Shown here: in pieces, positions 48,176 to 58,266 of the stretch
How the letters are laid out: each line of letters starts with the position of its first letter
Numbering within the stretch: the first letter of the stretch is position 1
NCBI RefSeq assembly: GCF_021602345.1
Contig: NZ_BQID01000001.1
Coordinates: 186,001-250,000, forward strand
Direction: 5' to 3'
DNA: 64,000 bases
Origin: Pseudomonas pharyngis
GTDB lineage: Bacteria; Pseudomonadota; Gammaproteobacteria; Pseudomonadales; Pseudomonadaceae
Notes under the pieces: model-generated
Told to the model about the DNA's origin: nothing
Seen by the model: the letters and a program-made list of their open reading frames with translations, nothing else
Database searches by the model: none
Translations under genes and position numbers: made by a program

Positions 48176-48643
48176 TCAGACCAGGCCGGCGTTTACCAGC
48201 AACTCCTCCAGCGCCAACAAATCCGGCACCTTCGCCACCTGCTCCCCGACCTGCACCGCCGCCTGCTCCAGCGCACACAACGGCACGTCGACATAACTCA
48301 ACTGGCTGTCGAGCTTGTACGAGCGCGGAATCCCCTGCACCAGCAGCGCGATGAACTTCAACTCCGGCCGCCCGCCCAGGGCATTGAGGATGACAATCCG
48401 TGCCCGCTCGCCGATGACGATTTTGTTGCCGCACGCCGACTCGAAACTCAGCAGCGGAATCTGCCGCTCACGCCAGGTCACCCGCCCCAGATACCACGGC
48501 GGTGTGTCGAGATCGAAGGCGCTGGACTGGTAGTCGATCAGCTCGGCGACGGCGACGTTGGGCAGGATCAGGTTGCGATCCGCCAGCGGCAGCAGCAGCC
48601 CGGTGAGCTGGCTGCTGCGTTGGTTGTGCCGGGGTTCATGCAT
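48176..48643 (-). CDS. chpC: CheW-like protein ChpC
   Basis: A 155-residue single-domain CheW homologue, the last gene of the pil-chp cluster. The hydrophobic LPNVAVAELIDYQ and WRERQIPLLSFE strands and the LKFIALLVQGIPRSYKL region match the CheW beta-barrel that links receptors to the ChpA kinase. It overlaps chpA by eight bases, so it is cotranslated. Position and size match P. aeruginosa ChpC, but ChpB, normally between chpA and chpC, is absent. Confidence 0.88.
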   Translation of the reverse strand: MHEPRHNQRSSQLTGLLLPLADRNLILPNVAVAELIDYQSSAFDLDTPPWYLGRVTWRERQIPLLSFESACGNKIVIGERARIVILNALGGRPELKFIALLVQGIPRSYKLDSQLSYVDVPLCALEQAAVQVGEQVAKVPDLLALEELLVNAGLV

Positions 48644-51600
48644 GTTTTTTGCTCCACAGGGCGATGCTTTCGAGCAGCACCGATTCCTGGTACGGCTTGC
48701 CGAGGTAGTCGTTGACGCCGATGGCCATCGCGCGGTCGCGGTGTTTCTGTCCGGTGCGCGAGGTGATCATGATGATCGGCAGATGCTGCAGGCGTTCATC
48801 TTGGCGTACCTGGGTCGCCACTTCGAAGCCATCCATGCGCGGCATTTCGATGTCGAGCAGCATCAGGTCCGGCATGTGTTCTTCCAGCAGCAGCATGGCA
48901 TCGACCCCGTCCTTGGCGGTCAGCACGTTCATGCCATGACGTTCGAGCAGGCGGCTGGTGACCTTGCGCACCGTCACCGAGTCGTCGACCACCATCACCA
49001 GCAACGGCTTGTGCGGTTCGCTCTCGATTTCATGGCCGGCCGGACGCTGCGGCAACCGCGCCTGCATCGCGCGGATCGGCGCCAGCAGGTCGAGAATCAG
49101 CACCACCCGGCCATCGCCGAGAATCGTCGCCCCCGAAACGCCCTGCACCGAGGCGAACTGCGGGCCGAGGCTCTTGACCACGATCTCGCGGGTGCCGGCC
49201 ATCGTGTCGACCTGCACCGCGATGTGCCGGTCGTTGCACTGCACCAGCAAGACCGGCACCGGCAGGCTCTGGCCGGACAGTTTCGGCCGTGGCGCGGTTT
49301 TCAGCAGCTCGCCCAGATAGCACAGTTCATAACGCTGGCCGCCGTACTGATAAGTCGGCGGGTCGAGACGGAAATGCCCGTCCAGTTCATTCGGCAGTAC
49401 GCGGACGATGCCGTCGATGGTGTCCAGCGGAATCGCGTATTGATCCTCGCCGCACTGCACCATCAGCGCACGGTTGACCGACACGGTAAACGGCAGGCGA
49501 ATGCGAAAATGCACGCCCTGCCCCGGCACCGAATCGATGCTCATGGTGCCGCCCAGTTGCCGCACTTCTTCATGCACCACATCCATGCCCACGCCGCGCC
49601 CGGAAATCTGGGTGATTTTCTCGGCCGTGGAAAAACCTGGCTGGAGGATGAACTGCAACACCTCGCGGTCGCTGATCTCGGCGTCCGGCGCCAGCAGGCC
49701 GCGCTTGATCGCCTTGCGCCGCACGGCATCCAGCGGCACGCCGGCGCCATCGTCGCGGATGTCGAACACGATGTCGCCGCCCTCGCGGGACAGGTCGAGG
49801 CTGATCTGCCCCTGCGCCGGTTTGCCCGCCGCCAGCCGGACTTCGGCGGACTCCAGGCCATGGTCGACGGCATTGCGCAGCATGTGTTCCAGCGGCGCCG
49901 CCATGCGCTCGAGGACGTTGCGGTCCATCTCGCCTTCGGCGTTGCCGACGCTGAACGCCACGTCCTTGCCCAGCTCTTCGGCGACCTGGCGCACGATGCG
50001 TTTCAGACGCGGCAACATGCGCTCGAACGGCACCATGCGCGTGCGCATCAGGCCTTCCTGCAACTCGGTGTTGATCCGCCCCTGCTGCTGCAACAGGTTC
50101 TCCGCGTCGTGGGTGCGCCGGTCGAGGGTTTCCTTCAAGTCCAGCAAGTCGGAAGCAGACTCGAACAGCGCCCGTGACAACTGCTGCAACTGCGAATGGC
50201 GGTCCATTTCCAGCGGGTCGAAATCTTCGTAACCGAGGCGTTCGGCATCCACTTGCTGACGGCTGAGGATCCGCCCCTGGGTTTCTGTGTCGAGCCGGCG
50301 CAACTGGTCGCGCATGCGCTCGATGGTGGTTTCCATCTCGTGCAGGGCGGTCTGCGCATCGTTGACTTGCTGCTCGATGCGCCCACGGAAAATCGAGGTT
50401 TCGCCAGCGAGGTTGACCAGCTCGTCGAGCAGTTCGGCGGAGACCTTGACCATGTCCGCCCCGGTCTCGGGCGCCGGGGCCGCAGGCTCGGCCTTGACCG
50501 CAACCGGCGGCACGGGCGCCGGGGTTTGCACCGGCACGGGATGGCTGAAATTCTGGATCGCGCTGATCAGCCGGTCCGCCGGCGGACACGGCTGACCGGC
50601 GCGCACCCCGTCGAGCATCTGCGCCAAGCGGTCATGGCCGCGCTGCAACAGCGCGAACAGTTCGGCGCTGCCCTGCAGGGTGCCGGCAGACAGGCTTTCG
50701 TAAAGGTTTTCCAACTCATGAGCAAGGTCGCCGATCGGGCCGATTTCCACCATCCGCGCGCCGCCCTTGAGGGTGTGCAGATCGCGCAGCAGGGTTTCCA
50801 CTTCCTGGCGATTGCCGGGTTCGGCCTGCCAGCGCAGCAACGCGGCGCCGGAGTTTTCGATGATGTCGAAACCTTCCTCAAGGAAGATCTCCAGCAGCTC
50901 CGGATCGTGCCCGGGGCCGTCCTGTGTGGCGGAAGCGGTCGGCGTCTCAGGACTGGCGCTCGGGCCCTGGCGAAAGCGGCGGATCGCCTCGATCAGGTCC
51001 TGCGCCGGATCCAGCGGCTGGTGCCGGTGCAACTGTTCGAGGAACAGCGCCAGGCGCTCGTGGCTCTGGCGCAGCAATCGATCCAGAGCTTCGCTGTGGC
51101 TGTACCGACGATCCACCAGCCCTTGGTAAAGGCCTTCCAGCTCATGGGCCAGATCACCGACGGCCGCCACCTCGGCCATACGCGCGCCGCCCTTGAGCGT
51201 GTGCAAATCCCGTTGCAGCGACGACAGCGGTGCGCCGTTTTCCGGATCCTTCAGCCAGCGCTGCAAGGCTTGGCCGGCGCTGTCGAGAATGTCCACCGCC
51301 TCTTCGAGGAAGATCTCGACGATCTCGTCGTCCGGCCCGCTGTCGGCGCTGTGTTGTTGCAGTTCGGCGGTGGCGCTGCCCAGTTCGCGGATGCTCGTGG
51401 TGCGGCTGCCATCGCTGCGGATCAGGCCCATGGCCGACGGGTCGAGGCTCTCGTCGAGCAGTTCGTGCAAGGCGCGGATGCGTTGCGGTTGCGGGGTGAT
51501 TTCCTGGCCGGCGGCCAGTTCGTCGAGCATGTTGATCAGCGCTTCATGAGCCTGCTGCGCCTCATGGAAAAACCGCTCGCTGACCGCCAGGCTGCTTTCT

Positions 51601-54551
51601 TCGACCGCACCGTATAGATCGAGCAAGGCTTCGCACAGCACATCCACCGGCAGCAGATCCGCCAGGTGTGCGCCCTCGCCCAGGGTGGTCAGCTCATCCA
51701 GCAGCGCGCTGAGTTCCTGACGTTCGCCGGGGTGCTGCTGCCAGCGCTGCAAGAGGCTTTCGGCGTCGAGCAGGATGTCCATGCCTTGGGCCAGGAAGTT
51801 GTTGATCAGTTGCGGATCGCGCTTGACCCGCACCGCACTGCTCGGGGCATTGAGGATCGATTCCAGACGCTCGCCGAGCAGGGTTTCGGTGCGTTTGATC
51901 AGCGACTGCGCGCCGACAATCGGCGCCAGCGGATCGTGTTTGAGCTGACGCAGACCGACGCGAAACAGGCCCTCGGCTTCGAGCAGCAGTTCCACTTCGT
52001 CGAGGTCTAGCGCCAGTTGATGGGCCTTGAATTCCCGGGCCAGTTTATCCAGCGGCGCCGCCAGTTCGGCAATCGGTGACACCCCCGCCATCGAGGCGCT
52101 GCCCTTGAGGGTGTGCAGGGCTCGTTGCAACTCGTCGCTGGCCTGCAACGGCACATGCTCGGCAGCCTGATCGAGGAAGCGATTGAGGCTGGCGAGGTGA
52201 GTCTCGGCTTCGTTGCGGAAGATCTCCAGCAACAGCGGATCGAGGGCCGTGACATCTTCCACATCTTCGGCGGGCAGCGGCGTGTCGCCCTTGGCCAGCG
52301 CATGGGCGCGGGCCGCCAGTTGATCGACATCGTGGCGCTGGCGCTGGCCGTTGGTGGCGAATTCGGCGATCAGGTCCGGCAACAGCAGCAGCGTGTCGGC
52401 CAGCAACTGGCGCACCGCCGGGCCGGGTTCGACGCTGTGTTCCAGCACGCGGTTGAGCAGGTTTTCCACCGCCCATGCCAGCTCGCCGAGGACCAGCGCG
52501 CGCACCATCCGGCCGCTGCCCTTCAGCGTATGGAAGCCGCGGCGCAGCTCACTGAGGGCGGCGCGGTCATCGGGCTCGGCAGACCAGCGCGGCAGGTAGT
52601 CGCTCAGCACCTCGAGCACTTCCCCGGTTTCTTCGAGGAACACTTCGCGCAGCTCGTCATCCACCGGTTCTTCATCGGCCGGTGGTGGCAGCAGGCTGCC
52701 CGGCGTGGTCAGCGCCGGCGGGTTGACCGCCGAGACCGGGCTGGCCAGCACTTCGGCCAACGACTGCACGATCTGCGGGTCGTCCAGCTCCTGTAAATCC
52801 TGCATCACCAGCGCTTCGCTGGGGCTGAGCACATCGTCGAGCACCGGCACATGCGGCTCGCCGGGCTGTTCGTCAGGAAAAAAACCGAGACTGGCGAGGC
52901 TTTTCTGCGCGATATCCAGCAAATGTTCGCTGGGTGCCTGCGGATCGTCGGTCAGGCGCTCGAGGTAATACTCGAGGCTAGTGATGGCGTCGGCGAGGCT
53001 GTCGAGTTGCTGCCAGCCCGGCTCGTGCGGGTCGAGCAACAGGTGCTCGCGGATAAATCCGTTACAGGCTTCGAGCAGGCTGGCCGCCCGCGCCAGCGGA
53101 ATCATCGCCAGCGCACCGCGCACCTGGGTCAGCAGCGCCGGCAGGCTTTGCAGTTGCTGGCGGTCCCAGTCGGCGTCGATGTAGTCGACGATCATGTCCT
53201 TGGCCTGTTGCAGACAGATGCGCGCTTCCTTGATCACGATCTGATGAATCTGCGTCAGGTCGGTGGTCGGCAGCCGCGAGTCATCCGGGCTCTCCGGCTC
53301 CACCGTACCGACCATCCCGGCCAGCGTCGCCTCGACGTAGAGCAAGGCGCCGGCGACGTCCATCAGCGTGGCGTCGTTCGGTTCGCGCTGGCCCTGCGCG
53401 AGGCTGAGCACCACCGCCAGTTGATCGATGATCACCTTGCGCGGCTGGCCGAAACCGAGCACCGCCAGGGTGTCGGCGATCTGGCGCAGCGGCGCCAGCA
53501 GGCTGTCCAGGTCCGAGGCGTGCTGGCGGTCGCTGCGCACGAACAGGTCGAGGCGTTCCTTGACCCGCACCAGCTCTTCGCACAGCGCCGCGAGCACCGA
53601 GCGCATGGCATCGCGGTCAGGGCCGGCCAGGCGCGCGCGTTCTTCGTCGACCATCGCGCTGTCGGGCAGCGCGTCGTCCAGGGAGTAGCGATCTTTCATG
53701 GTCAGCATCTGCCCGGTGGGGTGTTCGGCTTTGGCGATATAAAACAGCAGGCTTTTCAGCAGTTCAGGCGGTGGCGGCTGGTTAAGGCCGGGCATGCCCT
53801 GTTCGAGCAGGCGCTTGAGTTCCTTGTCGGCGTCCTTGAACAGGCTGCGCAGCGCCGGGCTGTTGGCGATTCGCCCTTCACGCATGCCTTCGACCAGCGC
53901 CGAGGCGACTTGCCACAACGGGCTCAGCGGCGAGTTACCGCTCAACGCTTCGAGGCGGGTGAAGACCTTGGCCAGATAACCGAGGTGCGTCTGGTCATCC
54001 TGTTCGCGGAGCAATCCGACCAGCGCCATTTGCAGCATCTGGCGCAATTTGCGCAGCACATTCGGCAGCTCTGCCGGCTCCAGCAGCGCCAGGGTTTCCT
54101 CGCCCAAAGACGCAAGTTCAGGCAACTGCGGGCTGAACAGGCTGGTTTCCGACAACAGGCTTTCGCCCCGGGCGCTGCGCAAGTCGTTGATCAGCGGCAG
54201 CACCACCAGTGGCAGGTCGCGGCGGGCGCCCTGCACGCGGTCGAGGTAGATCGGCAATTGACCCAGCGCCTGCAACAGCAAGTGCAGCGCTTCGTCACGG
54301 TGGCTGACGCGGTCGTTCTGCAACGCTTCGACCAGGTGTTCCATTTCTTCGGCGAGCAATGCCGCGCCGTAGAACTCGACCATCTGCAGGCTGCCGTGCA
54401 CCTGATGGATGCAGGCCAGGCATTCGTCCAGCCCGGGCACGGACTGCGGATCGTCGAGCACGGCTTCGATGGCCTGATGCGCCTGCCTCAGCGTCTCGGC
54501 GATTTCACCCTTGACCCATTCAAGGGCCACGTAATCGTGCCGGTCACCCAT
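48636..54551 (-). CDS. chpA: Hybrid chemosensory histidine kinase ChpA
   Basis: A 1971-residue CheA-type kinase controlling twitching or surface responses. Phosphotransfer sites in order: a degenerate HPt-like site near His49 (IHQVHGSLQM), a site where Thr475 replaces His (LTQVRGALAM), then four canonical HTLKG sites at His674, His813, His1117 and His1259. The dimerisation and ATPase core follows (VNLAGETSIF, N-box RNAVDHGLE, GRGVGMDVV), then a CheW domain, then a receiver domain with VVDDSVTVRKV and phospho-Asp in LLDIEMPRMDG. It is shorter than the P. aeruginosa ChpA I remember (about 2,480 residues). The start is MGDRHDYVAL. Confidence 0.93.
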   Translation of the reverse strand: MGDRHDYVALEWVKGEIAETLRQAHQAIEAVLDDPQSVPGLDECLACIHQVHGSLQMVEFYGAALLAEEMEHLVEALQNDRVSHRDEALHLLLQALGQLPIYLDRVQGARRDLPLVVLPLINDLRSARGESLLSETSLFSPQLPELASLGEETLALLEPAELPNVLRKLRQMLQMALVGLLREQDDQTHLGYLAKVFTRLEALSGNSPLSPLWQVASALVEGMREGRIANSPALRSLFKDADKELKRLLEQGMPGLNQPPPPELLKSLLFYIAKAEHPTGQMLTMKDRYSLDDALPDSAMVDEERARLAGPDRDAMRSVLAALCEELVRVKERLDLFVRSDRQHASDLDSLLAPLRQIADTLAVLGFGQPRKVIIDQLAVVLSLAQGQREPNDATLMDVAGALLYVEATLAGMVGTVEPESPDDSRLPTTDLTQIHQIVIKEARICLQQAKDMIVDYIDADWDRQQLQSLPALLTQVRGALAMIPLARAASLLEACNGFIREHLLLDPHEPGWQQLDSLADAITSLEYYLERLTDDPQAPSEHLLDIAQKSLASLGFFPDEQPGEPHVPVLDDVLSPSEALVMQDLQELDDPQIVQSLAEVLASPVSAVNPPALTTPGSLLPPPADEEPVDDELREVFLEETGEVLEVLSDYLPRWSAEPDDRAALSELRRGFHTLKGSGRMVRALVLGELAWAVENLLNRVLEHSVEPGPAVRQLLADTLLLLPDLIAEFATNGQRQRHDVDQLAARAHALAKGDTPLPAEDVEDVTALDPLLLEIFRNEAETHLASLNRFLDQAAEHVPLQASDELQRALHTLKGSASMAGVSPIAELAAPLDKLAREFKAHQLALDLDEVELLLEAEGLFRVGLRQLKHDPLAPIVGAQSLIKRTETLLGERLESILNAPSSAVRVKRDPQLINNFLAQGMDILLDAESLLQRWQQHPGERQELSALLDELTTLGEGAHLADLLPVDVLCEALLDLYGAVEESSLAVSERFFHEAQQAHEALINMLDELAAGQEITPQPQRIRALHELLDESLDPSAMGLIRSDGSRTTSIRELGSATAELQQHSADSGPDDEIVEIFLEEAVDILDSAGQALQRWLKDPENGAPLSSLQRDLHTLKGGARMAEVAAVGDLAHELEGLYQGLVDRRYSHSEALDRLLRQSHERLALFLEQLHRHQPLDPAQDLIEAIRRFRQGPSASPETPTASATQDGPGHDPELLEIFLEEGFDIIENSGAALLRWQAEPGNRQEVETLLRDLHTLKGGARMVEIGPIGDLAHELENLYESLSAGTLQGSAELFALLQRGHDRLAQMLDGVRAGQPCPPADRLISAIQNFSHPVPVQTPAPVPPVAVKAEPAAPAPETGADMVKVSAELLDELVNLAGETSIFRGRIEQQVNDAQTALHEMETTIERMRDQLRRLDTETQGRILSRQQVDAERLGYEDFDPLEMDRHSQLQQLSRALFESASDLLDLKETLDRRTHDAENLLQQQGRINTELQEGLMRTRMVPFERMLPRLKRIVRQVAEELGKDVAFSVGNAEGEMDRNVLERMAAPLEHMLRNAVDHGLESAEVRLAAGKPAQGQISLDLSREGGDIVFDIRDDGAGVPLDAVRRKAIKRGLLAPDAEISDREVLQFILQPGFSTAEKITQISGRGVGMDVVHEEVRQLGGTMSIDSVPGQGVHFRIRLPFTVSVNRALMVQCGEDQYAIPLDTIDGIVRVLPNELDGHFRLDPPTYQYGGQRYELCYLGELLKTAPRPKLSGQSLPVPVLLVQCNDRHIAVQVDTMAGTREIVVKSLGPQFASVQGVSGATILGDGRVVLILDLLAPIRAMQARLPQRPAGHEIESEPHKPLLVMVVDDSVTVRKVTSRLLERHGMNVLTAKDGVDAMLLLEEHMPDLMLLDIEMPRMDGFEVATQVRQDERLQHLPIIMITSRTGQKHRDRAMAIGVNDYLGKPYQESVLLESIALWSKKHA

Positions 54552-54586
54552 AACCACTCCGCTCGACATTGCCTCGCCCGCAGGCC

Positions 54587-56647
54587 TCACGCCTTGTCCG
54601 AGACGGGCGCAGACGCCGCCGGCAAGGTGAACCCGGACACCGAGCGACGCAACTGGCTGGCCATTTTCGCCAGGTTGCCGATGCTCTCGGCGGTAGCCGT
54701 GGAGCCGGACGAGGTCTGCGAGGTGATCTGCTGGATCACGTTCATCGTCAGGGAAATCTGCCCGGCCGAAGACGTCTGCTGCTGCGCCGCGTTGGAAATG
54801 CTCTGGATCAGCGCCGCGAGGGTCTTGGACACGCCTTCGATTTCTTCCAGGGCCACCCCGGCATCCTGCGCCAGCCGCGCGCCGCGCACTACTTCGGTGG
54901 TGGTCTGCTCCATGGAAATCACGGCTTCGTTGGTGTCGGTCTGGATCGCCCGCACCAGCGTCTCGATCTGCCGGGTCGCGGCGGACGAGCGCTCGGCCAG
55001 CCGCTGCACTTCGTCGGCCACCACGGCAAAACCGCGCCCGGCATCACCGGCCATCGACGCCTGAATCGCCGCGTTGAGGGCGAGGATGTTGGTCTGGTCG
55101 GCAATGTCATCGATCAGGCTGACGATGTCGCCGATTTCCTGGGACGACTCGCCCAGACGCTTGATGCGCTTGGCGGTGTCCTGGATCTGTTCGCGAATGT
55201 TGTCCATGCCGTGGATGGTGTTGTGCACCACTTCGTTGCCCTTGTTGGCAATCTCCACCGAACGCTCGGCCACTGCCGAGGATTCGGCGGCGTTGGCTGA
55301 CACCTGATCGATCGACTGAGCCATGTCGCTGATCGCGGTCGAGGCTTCGGAAATCTGCTGGGCCTGATGCTCCGAGGCCTGGGCCAGATGCATGGCGGTG
55401 GCTTGGGTTTCCTGCACCGCAGCGGCGACCTGGCCGGCGGTGAGGTTGATGGTGGCGACCAGATCGCGCAACTGGTCGACCGAATAGTTGATCGAGTCGG
55501 CGATGGTTCCGGTGAAGTCTTCGGTCACCGAGGCGGTCACGGTCAGGTCGCCGTCGGCGAGGTCTTCGATCTCGTCGAGCAGGCGCATGATCGCGTTCTG
55601 GTTGCGTTCGTTCTTTTCGGCGGTCTCGCGCAACTGACGGTTGGTTTCCCGGACCATGACCAGGCCGATCAGGATGATCGAGGCCAGCGCCAGCAGGCCC
55701 AGTACGTAGCCGCCGATGGTGTCGGTGTTACGCCCGCCGGCAAGGTTTTCGAAACGGCTGGCCAGGTGCGAGGCTTCGTCGAGCAAGGTCTGCGACAGGC
55801 TGAAAATATTGGTGGCCGACTCACGGACCTTGAACAGCTCCGGCGAGGTTTCGAGGATTTCATCCACCGAACCCGAGACGAACTGGAACAGCTCGGAAAT
55901 CTCGCTCAGACGCGCACGGGCATCGCGGTCTTCGACCTGGCTGATCTTCAGCGCCGGGTTGCCTTGCAACATGCCGTTGAGCACTTGGCCGAAGCGTGCG
56001 GCATCGCGGCCGAACGCGTCGGCAGCCTGCTGGGAGTTTTCATCGCCCGAGAGCACGGTGTTCACCGCACCGAGAATCCGCTCGGCCAGCAGCGACTGAC
56101 GCTGGGCCATCGCCACCTGCGCCGCCGGCGCACCGCGTTGCAGGAGGATTTCCACGACCTTTTCGTATTCGATCTGCAACTGCGGCACGGTTTCGGCCAG
56201 GGTCGCGGCCACTTGATGCAGGGACAGCACGGTCTGCTCGCTGGAGAGAATCGCGTCGGTGTTTTTCAGCAGGCGTTCCCAGTCCAGCTGCACGGCGCGC
56301 ATTTCCGGGCGCACGACGGATGGCGCCGGCGGCAGGCCGGTGCTCGGGTCGCCCTTCTTGAGGTAACCCCAGCGCTGGGCGAAGTCGTTGCGCGCATCGC
56401 TGAGCAGTTTGAACGCGGCGGCTTTGCCGGCGGCAGCCTCGGTGGCGTTCTTGGCGATCCGCTGCGACAGCACCCGCAGCTCGCCGGCGTGGCCGATGTA
56501 CTGCTTGTCGTAGTTGGCCTGGGTGTTGAGGTAAGCGAAATTGGCGAACAGCAGCATGATGAACACGATCAGTGCGATAAACAGCACGATGATCTGCGAG
56601 CGGCTGCGCGAGCCTTCTGCGGGCTTGCCTGTTTTTGCTTTGATCAT
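54587..56647 (-). CDS. pilJ: Methyl-accepting chemotaxis protein PilJ
   Basis: A 686-residue inner-membrane receptor. The first helix ([22 protein letters not shown]) is at about 18-40 and the second ([18 protein letters not shown]) at about 312-330, bounding the periplasmic PilJ sensor domain. A HAMP segment and the signalling domain follow, with the conserved hairpin tip [16 protein letters not shown]. No methyltransferase (pilK) gene is present in the cluster, although possible methylation-site glutamine/glutamate pairs flank the tip. GGA lies seven bases before the ATG. Confidence 0.94.
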   Translation of the reverse strand: MIKAKTGKPAEGSRSRSQIIVLFIALIVFIMLLFANFAYLNTQANYDKQYIGHAGELRVLSQRIAKNATEAAAGKAAAFKLLSDARNDFAQRWGYLKKGDPSTGLPPAPSVVRPEMRAVQLDWERLLKNTDAILSSEQTVLSLHQVAATLAETVPQLQIEYEKVVEILLQRGAPAAQVAMAQRQSLLAERILGAVNTVLSGDENSQQAADAFGRDAARFGQVLNGMLQGNPALKISQVEDRDARARLSEISELFQFVSGSVDEILETSPELFKVRESATNIFSLSQTLLDEASHLASRFENLAGGRNTDTIGGYVLGLLALASIILIGLVMVRETNRQLRETAEKNERNQNAIMRLLDEIEDLADGDLTVTASVTEDFTGTIADSINYSVDQLRDLVATINLTAGQVAAAVQETQATAMHLAQASEHQAQQISEASTAISDMAQSIDQVSANAAESSAVAERSVEIANKGNEVVHNTIHGMDNIREQIQDTAKRIKRLGESSQEIGDIVSLIDDIADQTNILALNAAIQASMAGDAGRGFAVVADEVQRLAERSSAATRQIETLVRAIQTDTNEAVISMEQTTTEVVRGARLAQDAGVALEEIEGVSKTLAALIQSISNAAQQQTSSAGQISLTMNVIQQITSQTSSGSTATAESIGNLAKMASQLRRSVSGFTLPAASAPVSDKA

Positions 56648-56660
56648 CGGTCCTCGCCTG

Positions 56661-57200
56661 TTAAACCGCGACGTGCATGAAACTCGGTGACTGCGCCAGC
56701 GCAAACAGGCTGAACACCCGCCAGTTCTGCTCGCGCCGGAAATAGCCCTTGATGAACTCGCCTTTGGAGCCCTGCCGTTTACTGATCGAGACGGATTCGA
56801 AACTGTCCTGCTCGAAGTGCTGCAGGCCGAAGACTTCATCGACCAGCAACCCGGCAAACACGTCCTGATGCTCTACCACCAATACCCGCCGCTGTTTGCG
56901 CATCGGTGACAGCTCATGGCCGAAAAAGCCGCACAGGTCCATGACCGGCAGCAGCCGTCCGCGCAGATTGGCCACGCCCTTGACCCATGGCTTGACGCCC
57001 GGCAGCTGGGTGACACGCAGTTCGGGCAGCACTTCGCTGACTTCGCCCATCGGCGTGACGTACCAGTGCTCGCCCAGACGAAAGCCGATGCCGCTCCAGC
57101 GATCCTGGCGCGCCGGTTGCGACGGCAGGTCCGCCGCCAGCAGGCGACAGCGCTGGTCGATCTGCCACAACAGTTCGAACGCGGTCAGCGACTCGCTCAT
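56661..57200 (-). CDS. pilI: CheW-like coupling protein PilI
   Basis: A 179-residue CheW-family protein that couples PilJ to the ChpA kinase. The [20 protein letters not shown] strand pair, [19 protein letters not shown] and [22 protein letters not shown] are the CheW landmarks. It is placed between pilH and pilJ with 10-13 base gaps, one operon with them. Confidence 0.93.
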   Translation of the reverse strand: MSESLTAFELLWQIDQRCRLLAADLPSQPARQDRWSGIGFRLGEHWYVTPMGEVSEVLPELRVTQLPGVKPWVKGVANLRGRLLPVMDLCGFFGHELSPMRKQRRVLVVEHQDVFAGLLVDEVFGLQHFEQDSFESVSISKRQGSKGEFIKGYFRREQNWRVFSLFALAQSPSFMHVAV

Positions 57201-57210
57201 GGCGGCGCGA

Positions 57211-57576
57211 TCAACCGGCCAGCACGTTGTTCAGGGTCTTGATCAGCGTGTCTTCGTCGACCGGTTTGGTCAGGTAGTCCCTGGCGCCCTGGCGGGTGCC
57301 CCAGACCTTGTCGGTCTCCTGATCCTTGGTGGTGATGATGATCACCGGGATGTGGCTGGTTTCCGCATCCTTGGTCAACTGGCGGGTAGCCTGAAAGCCG
57401 TTGAGGCCGGGCATGACGATGTCCATCAGCACCGCGTCGGGTTTTTCCTGGCGGGCCAGGGCCACGCCGTCGGCGCCGTTTTCGGCTTTCAGCACTTCGT
57501 GCCCGTGCTTTTCCAGCATGCCGGTGAGTTTGTACATTTCGGTCGGCGAGTCATCGACGATCAGGATACGTGCCAT
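57211..57576 (-). CDS. pilH: Response regulator PilH
   Basis: A 121-residue single-domain receiver. ARILIVDDSPTE gives the acidic pocket, the phospho-Asp is in AVLMDIVMPGLNG, and the lysine is in YLTKPVDEDTL. In P. aeruginosa PilH opposes PilG in the control of pilus retraction and cAMP. The start at 57576 gives the usual MARILIVDDS; an in-frame ATG upstream adds an atypical extension. Confidence 0.93.
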   Translation of the reverse strand: MARILIVDDSPTEMYKLTGMLEKHGHEVLKAENGADGVALARQEKPDAVLMDIVMPGLNGFQATRQLTKDAETSHIPVIIITTKDQETDKVWGTRQGARDYLTKPVDEDTLIKTLNNVLAG

Positions 57577-57636
57577 GGTCTTCCCCATTTTTCTTGTCGA
57601 CACCGGGCCCGCTGGCCGAGCGTCTCTGTGCGTGTC

Positions 57637-58041
57637 TTACTGCGGCAAAGCGGCAGCGAAGCCCGGAACATGGGCCGAGATCGCGTCGAGCAGTTCTTCC
57701 TTGCTGAAAGGCTTGGTCAAAAATTGATCGGAACCGACAATCCGCCCCTTGGCCTTGTCGAACAGCCCGTCCCGGGACGACAGCATGATCACCGGCGTGC
57801 CCTTGAACGCATTGTTGTTCTTGATTAAAGCGCAGGTCTGATAACCATCCAGACGCGGCATCATGATGTCGACAAAGATGATCCCGGGATGGTGGTCGGC
57901 GATCTTCGCCAGAGCGTCAAAACCGTCGATCGCGGTGATGACTTCGCACCCTGCATTTTTCAACAGGGTCTCGGCGGTGCGACGAATCGTTTTCGAGTCG
58001 TCGATCACCATGACCTTCAAGGCGCTGGACTGCTGTTCCAT
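57637..58041 (-). CDS. pilG: Response regulator PilG
   Basis: A 134-residue single-domain receiver and the first gene of the pil-chp operon. VMVIDDSKTIRR forms the acidic pocket, the phospho-Asp lies in IIFVDIMMPRLDG, and FLTKPFSKEEL carries the conserved Lys. It is the positive output of ChpA signalling in P. aeruginosa, polarising pilus extension. It is divergent from gshB, with 225 bases between them for both promoters. Confidence 0.94.
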   Translation of the reverse strand: MEQQSSALKVMVIDDSKTIRRTAETLLKNAGCEVITAIDGFDALAKIADHHPGIIFVDIMMPRLDGYQTCALIKNNNAFKGTPVIMLSSRDGLFDKAKGRIVGSDQFLTKPFSKEELLDAISAHVPGFAAALPQ

Positions 58042-58266
58042 AAGGGGGCTCTACCGTCGCCTTTGCGAATCAATTTGTCCGTTTTGCGATGCGTAATGGC
58101 TGGAAACCCTTGATGTTCAAGGGCCAGCACGACATGGCAGCCTTTTTAGCACAGTCTCCTGATCCAATCTATCGACGGGTTTTTCCTTGACCGAAAACCC
58201 GCCCGGCGCCACTCTGGCGGCACTTTTTTCATACCGATCCGGTAGCCAATTTTCGAGGAAAACCCA

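Noticed and set aside
48558-50177. Long plus-strand frames opposite chpA (also 50196-51617 and 52851-55064)
   Set aside because: They are antisense shadows of the large kinase gene, His-, Gln- and Arg-rich, with no recognisable domains.
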